Assembly: GCA_018061385.1 (NCBI GenBank)
Contig: JAGOUF010000177.1
Coordinates: 1 to 5,793, forward strand
Source: Chitinophagaceae bacterium
GTDB taxonomy: Bacteria; Bacteroidota; Bacteroidia; Chitinophagales; Chitinophagaceae
DNA: 5,793 nt
Direction: 5' to 3'
The notes beneath the pieces were generated by a model that worked only from the letters and a program-made list of their open reading frames with translations, ran no database searches and was not told where the DNA came from. The stretch's first letter is position 1. Each line of letters begins with the position of its first letter. A program made the position numbers and the translations under genes. This document shows positions 1-5,793 of this stretch, one piece after another.

Positions 1-1019
1 AAATCTGTATGTTGTTCTGGCACATATTTACCACGGGTTTGTGTACCTTTTAAAAATCCTTTTCCTACTAAGCCACCAGAACCAATGGCAATTTTACTTT
101 GACGAACATTGTAATCGTCTGGTTTTCGTTGAGGTTTTTTAGGATTTGTAATTGCATGTTTGTTTTGGCTACAATCATAATCTTTACCAACCATGCTATA
201 GATACGTGTACTTTGATAGCACTCAAATACATTGTTAAAAATATAAGGCACTGCAAAACGCTGAGCTCCTACACAAACTACCCAAATGGTAATAATAATG
301 GTTAATAATTTTTTCTGCCGTTTGATTTGCTTTCTTAAAAAATAGATGGTTAATGCAGCCAAACCTGTTAAAATAATGGCTAAAACGTTGGGTTCTAACA
401 GTAAAGTTGCTACTACCAACACTGCAAATGAAAATCCTATAATTAGTAAATCTGGTGGCAAACCTTCTCTATACATTACAATAAAGAATGTAAGATAAAC
501 CAATGCCAAGCCCATTTCGTGTTGAGCAATAGATAATACTGCTGGAGTTAATGCAATAACACCTGCAATAATTTGAGATTTCAGTTTGGTAAAATCTGTT
601 TCTTGTCTTGACAGCAGTTTTGCCAATGCCAATGCTGTAAAGATTTTACACAATTCGGCAGGTTGTAAATTAAATCCACCACCTAATGGAATCCAGCTTT
701 TGCTACCATTAATATTTTTACCCAATACAAATGTTGCCAGCATTAATAAAATACCCAATGCATAAAAAAGATTGGCAAAGGCTGTAAATAATTTACTATC
801 GCTTAATAAAATAAATGTTGCAGCAATAATACAAATGCCAGTAAAAAAAAATTGTTTACTGTAATTGGTAGTTCCACCTAAAAAAGATTGCAAAACATTT
901 ACACCTGGTTTATATTCAACCATAAAAATGCAAAGGATGCCAATTGCAACCAAAATAGCATATAGCCATACTACAATAGAGTCTATACCTTGTGAATTTT
1001 TATGAAGATTTTTACTCAT
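1..1019 (-). CDS. rodA: RodA, SEDS-family peptidoglycan glycosyltransferase (partial, 3' end beyond window)
   Basis: Integral membrane enzyme that polymerises lipid II into glycan strands during lateral cell-wall growth, working with PBP2. The reading frame is open from the ATG at 1019-1017 to the window edge, giving 339 full codons of a protein usually somewhat over 400 residues. I see about eight hydrophobic segments (near residues 13-34, 55-73, 78-99, 149-165, 169-183, 190-208, 211-228, 238-262). Family motifs are [10 protein letters not shown] (104-113) followed by [10 protein letters not shown] (117-126), and [14 protein letters not shown] (303-316) leading to [15 protein letters not shown] (325-339). 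D339 is the last complete codon and corresponds to the catalytic Asp of the HTDF motif known in RodA and FtsW. The usual PDxGxA motif of the family reads HEMGLA (167-172) here. RodA rather than FtsW is inferred from the overlapping upstream PBP2 gene. No Shine-Dalgarno is evident; the start overlaps the mrdA stop. Confidence 0.95.
   Translation of the reverse strand, partial: MSKNLHKNSQGIDSIVVWLYAILVAIGILCIFMVEYKPGVNVLQSFLGGTTNYSKQFFFTGICIIAATFILLSDSKLFTAFANLFYALGILLMLATFVLGKNINGSKSWIPLGGGFNLQPAELCKIFTALALAKLLSRQETDFTKLKSQIIAGVIALTPAVLSIAQHEMGLALVYLTFFIVMYREGLPPDLLIIGFSFAVLVVATLLLEPNVLAIILTGLAALTIYFLRKQIKRQKKLLTIIITIWVVCVGAQRFAVPYIFNNVFECYQSTRIYSMVGKDYDCSQNKHAITNPKKPQRKPDDYNVRQSKIAIGSGGLVGKGFLKGTQTRGKYVPEQHTD
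1016..1019 (-). promoter_or_regulatory. ATGA stop/start overlap coupling mrdA to rodA
   Basis: On the minus strand the four bases ATGA contain both the rodA start (ATG, 1019-1017) and the mrdA stop (TGA, 1018-1016). Such overlaps usually mean that ribosomes finishing the first gene re-initiate on the second, which would keep PBP2 and RodA amounts linked. The bases just upstream are a purine-rich run encoding the lysine tail of PBP2, not a clear Shine-Dalgarno. The overlap is seen directly; the coupling is inferred. Confidence 0.75.
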
Positions 1020-3103
1020 GGGTTGGTGCTGTCTTTCTTTTTCTTTTTTTCTGTTGGAACCAACATTGGTGATTTTTGAGGAATTGAATCATTGTCTCCA
1101 CTTCCTTTTTTATTGGGTTCAGCTTCTGGATCGAAAGTTGTTTTTACATAGGTAGCACTATCGGCTTCAGCTTCTTGCTTTTCAATCAATTCCTTTTCTC
1201 TTTCTCTAACAACTCTAAGTGAGTCTTTTCTATAGTACCAATTTTTTATGGCTGCTGGTATTAAATCAACTTTAGAAAATGCTTCCACTTTTTTGGCATT
1301 CTCGGTAGTAAGTGTATCGTTTAAATATTTTTCAATCATATAAGCTGCAACAGGGCCAGCCCAAGTACCTCCATAACCAGAGTTTTCAACAACAACAGCC
1401 ACAGCAATTGTAGGATTGTCTTTTGGAGCAAACGCAGTAAATACAGCATGGTTTTTACCATGAGGATTTTGAGCAGTACCTGTTTTTGCACAATATTTTA
1501 CTCCTGGAATATTAATTCTTGCAGCTGTACCATAAATGGTTACATCTTCTAAACCATCATTAATTGCTTGATAAACACTATCAGCAATATGGGTTACTTC
1601 ATGCTTACGTCTAAATTTAGAAAGATAAACCGTGTCTTCAATTTCTTCATTTTCTATACTATCTACAAAATGTGGGGTGTAGTAATATCCTTTATTGGCA
1701 ATAATGCACATTAAATTGGCCAATTGTAAAGGTGTTGCAGTCATTCTATCTTGCCCAATACCCAAGGTTAAAATGTTGCAACTTTTCCAACGTGCAAAAC
1801 CACCAAAATCTCTGTTATATCTTCCTGTATCTGGAATACTTGCTTTTACTTCTCCTGGCAAATCAACACCCAATGGAACACCTAAGCCAAACGCATTCAT
1901 GTATTCTCTCCATTTTAAATAACCAGCTTGTGGGTTAGAATAATTTGGATTATCCACTGCCATTCTAAAAATATGTGTAAAATAAGAGTTGCAAGAATTT
2001 GCTAAAGCCAAGCGTAAATTGGCAGCATGGCCACCACCAGCATGTGTACATTTTACAGCTTTACCACAATTGTAATAAGCCCCGCCACATGCAAATCCAT
2101 ACGATGGAGTAATTAATCCTTCGTCTAAAGCAACTAAGCCACCCAAAGGTTTAAATGTAGAACCTGGAGGATATTGACCTTTGATTGCTCTGTTTAGTAA
2201 TGGACGAGCAGTATCCATTAACATTCGTCCAAAGTTTTTTCTTCTTTCAGATCCAGTTAAACTATTGGGGTTGTAACTTGGGCTGCTAACCATGGCAATA
2301 ACACTACCAGTTTTTGGATTTATAGCTACAGCACTACCAATTTTATTTTGCAATAATTTTTCTGCAAGTTGTTGCACTTCAATATCTATACTTGTATATA
2401 AATTTCTTCCAGCAATAGGCAAAGTATCAAACAATCCATTTTCATAGCTTCCCTGAATTCTGCTTTTATTATCTCTAATAAAACGCTTAATACCTCTTTG
2501 TCCCATTAATACTTTTTCGTAGGTTCTTTCTAAACCATTCAAACCTGTATAATCGCCCATTTCATAACCCTCTTCTCTATGTCTTCTTAAAAAAGAAGTA
2601 TCCACTTCTCCAAGATAACCCAATACAGCAGCAGCAGTATTGTAAGGGTAGCTTCTTACACTTCTTTCTTGTAAAACAAAACCAGGAAAACGATACATGT
2701 TTTCATTAAGTTTTGCATAGGTTTCTGGGTTTAGCAATGCTTCAAAAACACTCGGTTTAACAGATGTATTTTTAAACCTAGCATCTAAAATTCGTTTTTT
2801 ATATTCGGCAGTATCAATTTGTAACAATTTGCATAAAGTAAAAGTATCAACAGCTTTGGCTTCGCTAGGTGTTACTACCAAATCAAACATGATTGTATTT
2901 TCTAAAATAGCTCTTTTCTTAATATCGAAAATAATACCTCTATCAGGATAAAGTACTTTACGATAAATGGCATTGTTATCAGCCATGATTTTATACTTAG
3001 AAGAAAAAACTTGTAAGTTGATTAGCTGACCAGTAATGATTACAAAAACAGTTACAAAAATTATTTGTATAACCCTGCTTCTGCTTTGATTATAAACCGA
3101 CAT
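1016..3103 (-). CDS. mrdA: Penicillin-binding protein 2 (elongasome transpeptidase, class B PBP)
   Basis: Periplasmic, membrane-anchored DD-transpeptidase that crosslinks the glycan strands made by RodA during cell elongation; a beta-lactam target. The 695 residues show a short cytoplasmic N-terminus, one membrane anchor (about 11-31), a PBP dimerisation/pedestal region (about 45-220, with YPDRGIIFD at 52-60 and [10 protein letters not shown] at 187-196) and a transpeptidase domain (about 255-592). All three catalytic motifs are present: STFK with nucleophile S315 and K318, SCN at 370-372, and KTGT at 540-543. A charged, low-complexity tail (about 595-695), rich in Lys and Glu and ending near KKKKK, makes it longer than the roughly 630-residue proteobacterial PBP2. 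Cys339, 346, 352 with His354 and 359 cluster between the first two motifs. The ATG at 3103 precedes the signal-anchor directly; no Shine-Dalgarno is visible, as is common in Bacteroidota. It is the first gene of its unit here and overlaps rodA by 4 nt. Confidence 0.97.
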   Translation of the reverse strand: MSVYNQSRSRVIQIIFVTVFVIITGQLINLQVFSSKYKIMADNNAIYRKVLYPDRGIIFDIKKRAILENTIMFDLVVTPSEAKAVDTFTLCKLLQIDTAEYKKRILDARFKNTSVKPSVFEALLNPETYAKLNENMYRFPGFVLQERSVRSYPYNTAAAVLGYLGEVDTSFLRRHREEGYEMGDYTGLNGLERTYEKVLMGQRGIKRFIRDNKSRIQGSYENGLFDTLPIAGRNLYTSIDIEVQQLAEKLLQNKIGSAVAINPKTGSVIAMVSSPSYNPNSLTGSERRKNFGRMLMDTARPLLNRAIKGQYPPGSTFKPLGGLVALDEGLITPSYGFACGGAYYNCGKAVKCTHAGGGHAANLRLALANSCNSYFTHIFRMAVDNPNYSNPQAGYLKWREYMNAFGLGVPLGVDLPGEVKASIPDTGRYNRDFGGFARWKSCNILTLGIGQDRMTATPLQLANLMCIIANKGYYYTPHFVDSIENEEIEDTVYLSKFRRKHEVTHIADSVYQAINDGLEDVTIYGTAARINIPGVKYCAKTGTAQNPHGKNHAVFTAFAPKDNPTIAVAVVVENSGYGGTWAGPVAAYMIEKYLNDTLTTENAKKVEAFSKVDLIPAAIKNWYYRKDSLRVVREREKELIEKQEAEADSATYVKTTFDPEAEPNKKGSGDNDSIPQKSPMLVPTEKKKKKDSTNP

Positions 3104-3176
3104 AGTTATTGAATACGAAGTAAGAAAAGTGAAGTACTAAGTAGATACTGCAAATTTGGAGATTGTGTTTGGATGT

Positions 3177-3192
3177 AGCAATTATAATTGCT
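3177..3192. repeat. Perfect 16-bp palindrome in the mrdA/pdhC divergent intergenic region
   Basis: AGCAATTATAATTGCT is a perfect inverted repeat with no spacer (two 8-base halves). It lies 74 bp upstream of the mrdA start and 189 bp upstream of the pdhC start. The size and symmetry suit the operator of a dimeric DNA-binding protein, but no regulator is known for it and the AT-rich background makes chance palindromes more likely. The rest of the 277-bp gap (3104-3380) holds no open frame with a recognisable product and no RNA gene that I can identify. Confidence 0.4.
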
Positions 3193-3317
3193 TAAAAAGT
3201 TATTCATACCTGTTAACAAGGATGCGTTTTTTTAAAGGTTATGAACGTTGAATTGAAATACTAACAAGTGTTGTTCAAAAAATCACTCGATTGCACAACA
3301 AAAAACAGCCACAATAA

Positions 3318-3347
3318 TTGCCATAATTTCATTTTACTGTATTTTCA
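3318..3347 (+). promoter_or_regulatory. Candidate Bacteroidota-type promoter for pdhC
   Basis: A TTG at 3318-3320 is followed after 19 bases by TATTTTCA at 3340-3347. The Bacteroidota sigma factor consensus is TTG near -33 and TAnnTTTG near -7 with about this spacing. The -7 element matches at four of its six fixed positions, lacking the final TG. Transcription would begin about 30 nt before the pdhC ATG. No equally good match was found for mrdA on the minus strand. This is a weak call based on consensus matching by eye. Confidence 0.3.
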
Positions 3348-3380
3348 CGGCTCAATTTTAAAAGCGTAACCAATAATATT

Positions 3381-5045
3381 ATGGCAGAAGTTATTTTAAT
3401 GCCCCGTTTAAGTGATACCATGACTGAAGGTGTTATTGCAGCATGGCATAAAAAAGTAGGTGAAACAGTTAGCAAAGGCGATCTTTTAGCAGAAATAGAA
3501 ACTGATAAAGCCACGATGGAATTAGAAAGTTATCAAAATGGAACTTTGTTACATATTGGTACACCAAATGGAGGAAAATTACAAGTAAACGATTTGTTGG
3601 CAATTATTGGCAAAGCTGGTGAAGATGTTACTGCTTTGGTTGCACAACACGACGGAAGTGCTACATCTACAGTGCATGTAGAAGCCCCTGCAGCAGTAGC
3701 CATAAAAACAGAAGTTAAAAACGATACACCAACAAGTACTGCAACTACAACAATAGATGTAAGTGCTATGGAAGAAGTTGTATTAATGCCTCGTTTAAGC
3801 GATACAATGACTGAAGGTGTGATTGCTGGATGGCAAAAAAATGTTGGCGATATTGTAAAAAAAGGAGAAGTATTGGCTGATATTGAAACAGATAAAGCTA
3901 CTATGGAATTGGAAAGTTATAAGGATGGCGTTTTATTGTATCAAGGAGCAAAAGCTGGAGAAAAAATATTGGTAAACGATTTATTGTGTATAATAGGTAA
4001 AGAAGGATTGGATGTAAATGCAATTGTTGCTGCCGTAAAAAGTGGTGTATCTTCAACACCTGCAACACAAGTAACAGAACCAGTAGCTGAAGCTCCAAAA
4101 GCAATAGCAACAACCGCTTCAGCACCTGTACAATTAGCAGAAGTTGTAAATGAGGGTAGAATTTTTGCTTCTCCATTGGCTAAAAAATTAGCTGCCGATA
4201 AGGGCATTGATTTGAAATATGTAAAGGGAACTGGAGATGGAGGAAGAATTACAAGAACCGATGTTGAAGCTTATACACCAACTGCAACAGTTGCTACACC
4301 TGCTACTTCTGTAGCTCAAGAAGTTGTAAAAACTGCTACTCCAATTGTACAAGCAAGTGGTATAGAAAGTTTTGATGAAGTGCCAGTTAGCCAAATGCGT
4401 AAAGTAATTGCACGTAGATTAAGTGAAAGTTTATTTACTGCTCCACATTTTTATTTAACCATGAGTATTGATATGGATGCTGCAGTTGCTGCACGTACCA
4501 AATTAAATGCAGATGGTAAAACAAAAATTAGCTTTAATGATTTGGTGTTAAAAGCTACAGCAGTTGCTTTAAAACAACATCCAAAAGTTAACAGTAGTTG
4601 GTTGGGCGATAAAATTAGATACAATCACCACGTAAATATTGGTGTTGCAGTTGCTGTAGATGAAGGTTTATTGGTACCAGTTGTACGATTTGCAGACACG
4701 TTAAGTTTAACGCAAATTACAGCTCAGGTAAAAGACTATGCCCAAAAAGCAAAAGAGAAAAAATTACAACCATCAGATTGGGAAGGCAGCACATTTACAA
4801 TTTCTAATTTAGGAATGTACGGCATAGATCAATTTACTGCAATTATAAACCCGCCAGATGCTTGCATTTTAGCAGTTGGAGGAATAAGCCAAGTGCCTGT
4901 TGTAAAAAATGGTGCAGTTGTACCAGGTAACGTAATGAAAGTTACTTTAAGTTGTGATCATAGAGTTGTTGATGGTGCAACCGGATCGGCATTTTTGCAA
5001 ACGCTTAAAAGCTTACTTGAAGAGCCATTAAGAATGATGCTATAA
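3381..5045 (+). CDS. pdhC: Dihydrolipoamide acetyltransferase, E2 core of pyruvate dehydrogenase complex
   Basis: E2 moves the acetyl group from lipoyl-lysine to CoA and forms the cytoplasmic core to which E1 and E3 bind. The 554 residues contain two N-terminal lipoyl domains (about 2-84 and 131-213), each with an ETDKATME motif carrying the lipoylated lysine (K43 and K172). An Ala/Thr/Pro/Val-rich linker follows. Next come a peripheral-subunit-binding domain (about 260-298, from RIFASPLAKKLA to GGRITRTDV), a second linker, and the catalytic acyltransferase domain (about 330-554). The active-site motif SCDHRVVDG (524-532) supplies H527 and D531. The pyruvate assignment rests on resemblance to Bacteroidota PdhC and the MPRLSDTMTEG-type lipoyl start; a branched-chain or 2-oxoglutarate E2 is less likely, since those mostly have one lipoyl domain. 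The first ATG is used; no Shine-Dalgarno is visible. E1 and E3 genes are not in the window, and the gene appears monocistronic with its own terminator. Confidence 0.95.
   Translation: MAEVILMPRLSDTMTEGVIAAWHKKVGETVSKGDLLAEIETDKATMELESYQNGTLLHIGTPNGGKLQVNDLLAIIGKAGEDVTALVAQHDGSATSTVHVEAPAAVAIKTEVKNDTPTSTATTTIDVSAMEEVVLMPRLSDTMTEGVIAGWQKNVGDIVKKGEVLADIETDKATMELESYKDGVLLYQGAKAGEKILVNDLLCIIGKEGLDVNAIVAAVKSGVSSTPATQVTEPVAEAPKAIATTASAPVQLAEVVNEGRIFASPLAKKLAADKGIDLKYVKGTGDGGRITRTDVEAYTPTATVATPATSVAQEVVKTATPIVQASGIESFDEVPVSQMRKVIARRLSESLFTAPHFYLTMSIDMDAAVAARTKLNADGKTKISFNDLVLKATAVALKQHPKVNSSWLGDKIRYNHHVNIGVAVAVDEGLLVPVVRFADTLSLTQITAQVKDYAQKAKEKKLQPSDWEGSTFTISNLGMYGIDQFTAIINPPDACILAVGGISQVPVVKNGAVVPGNVMKVTLSCDHRVVDGATGSAFLQTLKSLLEEPLRMML
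3384..3644 (+). repeat. Lipoyl-domain coding repeat, copy 1
   Basis: Codons 2-88 of pdhC form the first copy of an in-frame tandem duplication. Aligned by eye without gaps to codons 131-217, about 60 of 87 residues are identical, including LMPRLSDTMTEGVIA and IETDKATMELESY. In the first of these blocks 42 of 48 bases match (from 3399), with the differences mostly synonymous, so the DNA has diverged while the protein was constrained. Confidence 0.9.
3771..4031 (+). repeat. Lipoyl-domain coding repeat, copy 2
   Basis: Codons 131-217 of pdhC form the second lipoyl domain, with lipoyl lysine K172. It is preceded by Met130 (3768-3770), so the stretch MEEVVLMPRL mirrors the true N-terminus MAEVILMPRL. 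The two copies are separated by an Ala/Thr/Val-rich linker of about 42 residues. Multi-lipoyl E2 proteins are known; the extra domain usually extends the reach of the swinging arm. Confidence 0.9.
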
Positions 5046-5066
5046 ATATATTTCGTATATAGATTT

Positions 5067-5102
5067 AAAGAAGCCTTTAACAATGTTAAAGGCTTCTTTT
5101 TT
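5067..5102 (+). terminator. Intrinsic terminator after pdhC
   Basis: A perfect 15-bp stem (5067-5081 pairing with 5085-5099) with a 3-base AAT loop is followed by Ts to 5102 (a six-T run from 5097, the first three of which are in the stem). The core arm is GAAGCCTTTAAC and its partner GTTAAAGGCTTC. It begins 21 bp after the pdhC stop. Read on the minus strand the same hairpin is followed by only a short TTTAAAT, so it could also stop transcription from the convergent response-regulator gene, but less efficiently. Confidence 0.9.
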
Positions 5103-5158
5103 ATGTAGATAAATGGATTAAAATTTACTGAATAATTTTTGCAAATCTTGTAAAAATT

Positions 5159-5788
5159 TTAGATTTCTCTTTTACCTATTTGAAAACTTTTTGCAATTAA
5201 ATCGGCCAAACCTTTTGAGCCCAATTTTTCACTTATATTTTTTCTATGCGTTTTTATTGTAAGCTCACTTAAAAATAAAAGCCCTGCAATTTCTTTACTG
5301 GTTTTACCCATTGCAATGAGAGATATAATTTCTCTTTCTCTTTTAGAAAGTTTAAGTTGATTGGTGAAGGGATCTTTAACAGGGTTTATTTGCATAACAT
5401 TTGGATCAATATATTGCTTGTTTAATTGCATGTGCTTAATTGCATCTTCTAATATTTCTTTACCAGAAACCTTTAGTACGTAACCATTGCCTCTAAATGA
5501 ACCTATGTTTAAACCAATATCTATAGGTTGATACATAGATACTATAACAATTTTTATGTTGGGATATTGTTTTTGTATTTCTGGCATTACTTCTAATCCA
5601 TTGTATGGAGGAAGATTTACGTCAAGTAATAAACAATCAATTGTATTTACTTTTAAATGCTCATACAATAAAGGAATAGTTGAAGCAATAAAACACAATT
5701 CTAACTGTTCATTTTTAGCAATAATATTACTCATGCCTTCGGCAAATAAAACATGATCATCGGCAATGCCAATTTTATATTTTTCCAT
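5159..5788 (-). CDS. NarL/FixJ-family two-component response regulator
   Basis: Cytoplasmic DNA-binding transcription regulator activated by phosphorylation from a sensor kinase. The 209 residues divide into a receiver domain (about 4-120) and a LuxR-type helix-turn-helix domain (about 145-205). The receiver has the acidic pair D10-D11, phosphoacceptor D56 in LLLDVNLP, switch residue S84 in VIVSMY and conserved K106 in GYVLKVS, so it should be phosphorylatable. The output domain has LSKREREIISLIAMGKTSKEIA (positions 147-168) and a recognition-helix region around SELTIKTHRKNISEKLG (174-190), typical of this family. The length is normal and the gene is complete; the ATG at 5788 gives the full receiver start. 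Only 5 bases upstream are visible, so its promoter and any kinase gene lie outside. It faces pdhC tail-to-tail with 113 bp between stops. Its target genes cannot be predicted from this sequence. Confidence 0.95.
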   Translation of the reverse strand: MEKYKIGIADDHVLFAEGMSNIIAKNEQLELCFIASTIPLLYEHLKVNTIDCLLLDVNLPPYNGLEVMPEIQKQYPNIKIVIVSMYQPIDIGLNIGSFRGNGYVLKVSGKEILEDAIKHMQLNKQYIDPNVMQINPVKDPFTNQLKLSKREREIISLIAMGKTSKEIAGLLFLSELTIKTHRKNISEKLGSKGLADLIAKSFQIGKREI

Positions 5789-5793
5789 CTGTA

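Noticed and set aside
68..305. Short open frames on both strands within the rodA region
   Set aside because: Both are out of frame with a continuous RodA reading frame that carries family motifs to the window edge; they have no recognisable domain.
1695..1938. Two plus-strand open frames opposite mrdA
   Set aside because: They are antisense to the transpeptidase domain of PBP2 and show no independent coding signal.
3329..3514. Minus-strand open frame spanning the pdhC start and its upstream region
   Set aside because: It overlaps the first lipoyl domain in antisense, has no recognisable motif, and would cross the pdhC promoter region.
3901..4394. Several open frames on the minus strand opposite pdhC, including a Leu-rich one
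   Set aside because: They are antisense to the linker and binding-domain codons of a clear E2 gene. Their composition (Leu/Gln or Ser/Cys rich) is what repeats of Ala, Thr and Val codons give on the other strand, and no family motif is visible.
5040..5062. Possible second hairpin (CTATA ... TATAG) just after the pdhC stop
   Set aside because: Only five A/T-rich base pairs with a long loop; far too weak next to the strong terminator immediately downstream.
5159..5788. The response regulator as a local regulator of pdhC or mrdA-rodA
   Set aside because: Convergent adjacency to pdhC gives no functional evidence; no kinase gene or shared binding site is visible.
1..5793. Mobile element, prophage, CRISPR array, toxin-antitoxin or defence cassette
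   Set aside because: No transposase, integrase, terminal repeats, regularly spaced repeats or small paired genes were seen; all four genes are intact core functions apart from the edge-truncated rodA.

Overview
The window looks like chromosomal DNA from a member of the Bacteroidota, most likely the Chitinophagaceae or a close relative. The reasons are AT-rich DNA with A/T-ending codons, start codons without a clear Shine-Dalgarno sequence, and the protein types: a RodA with the [14 protein letters not shown]...VPEQHTD signature, a PBP2 with an SCN motif and a charged C-terminal tail, and a two-lipoyl-domain pyruvate dehydrogenase E2. The family placement is from recognition of protein features, not from a search.

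Layout, left to right. Positions 1-1019 (minus) hold the first 339 codons of rodA, the SEDS peptidoglycan glycosyltransferase; the gene runs off the left edge right at its probable catalytic Asp. Positions 1016-3103 (minus) hold mrdA (PBP2), the class B transpeptidase partner of RodA, whose stop codon overlaps the rodA start (ATGA). Positions 3104-3380 are a divergent intergenic region with a perfect 16-bp palindrome and one weak candidate Bacteroidota-type promoter facing right. Positions 3381-5045 (plus) hold pdhC, the dihydrolipoamide acetyltransferase (E2) of a 2-oxoacid dehydrogenase complex, followed by a strong intrinsic terminator at 5067-5102. Positions 5159-5788 (minus) hold a complete NarL/FixJ-type response regulator, convergent with pdhC.

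The genes form three independent units. mrdA-rodA is a two-gene, translationally coupled module that makes the elongation-phase cell-wall synthase (PBP2 crosslinks, RodA polymerises). pdhC is a monocistronic central-metabolism gene making the core of an acyl-CoA-forming complex. The response regulator is a DNA-binding output protein whose kinase and targets are not in view. Nothing shows that the three units work together.

I see no mobile element, CRISPR array, RNA gene, or defence or secondary-metabolite cassette. This is mostly ordinary core-genome sequence. The points worth a second look are sequence-level details: a tandem lipoyl duplication that includes an internal Met, a Cys/His cluster in PBP2, an altered motif in RodA, and the intergenic palindrome. 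I found no convincing undescribed system.
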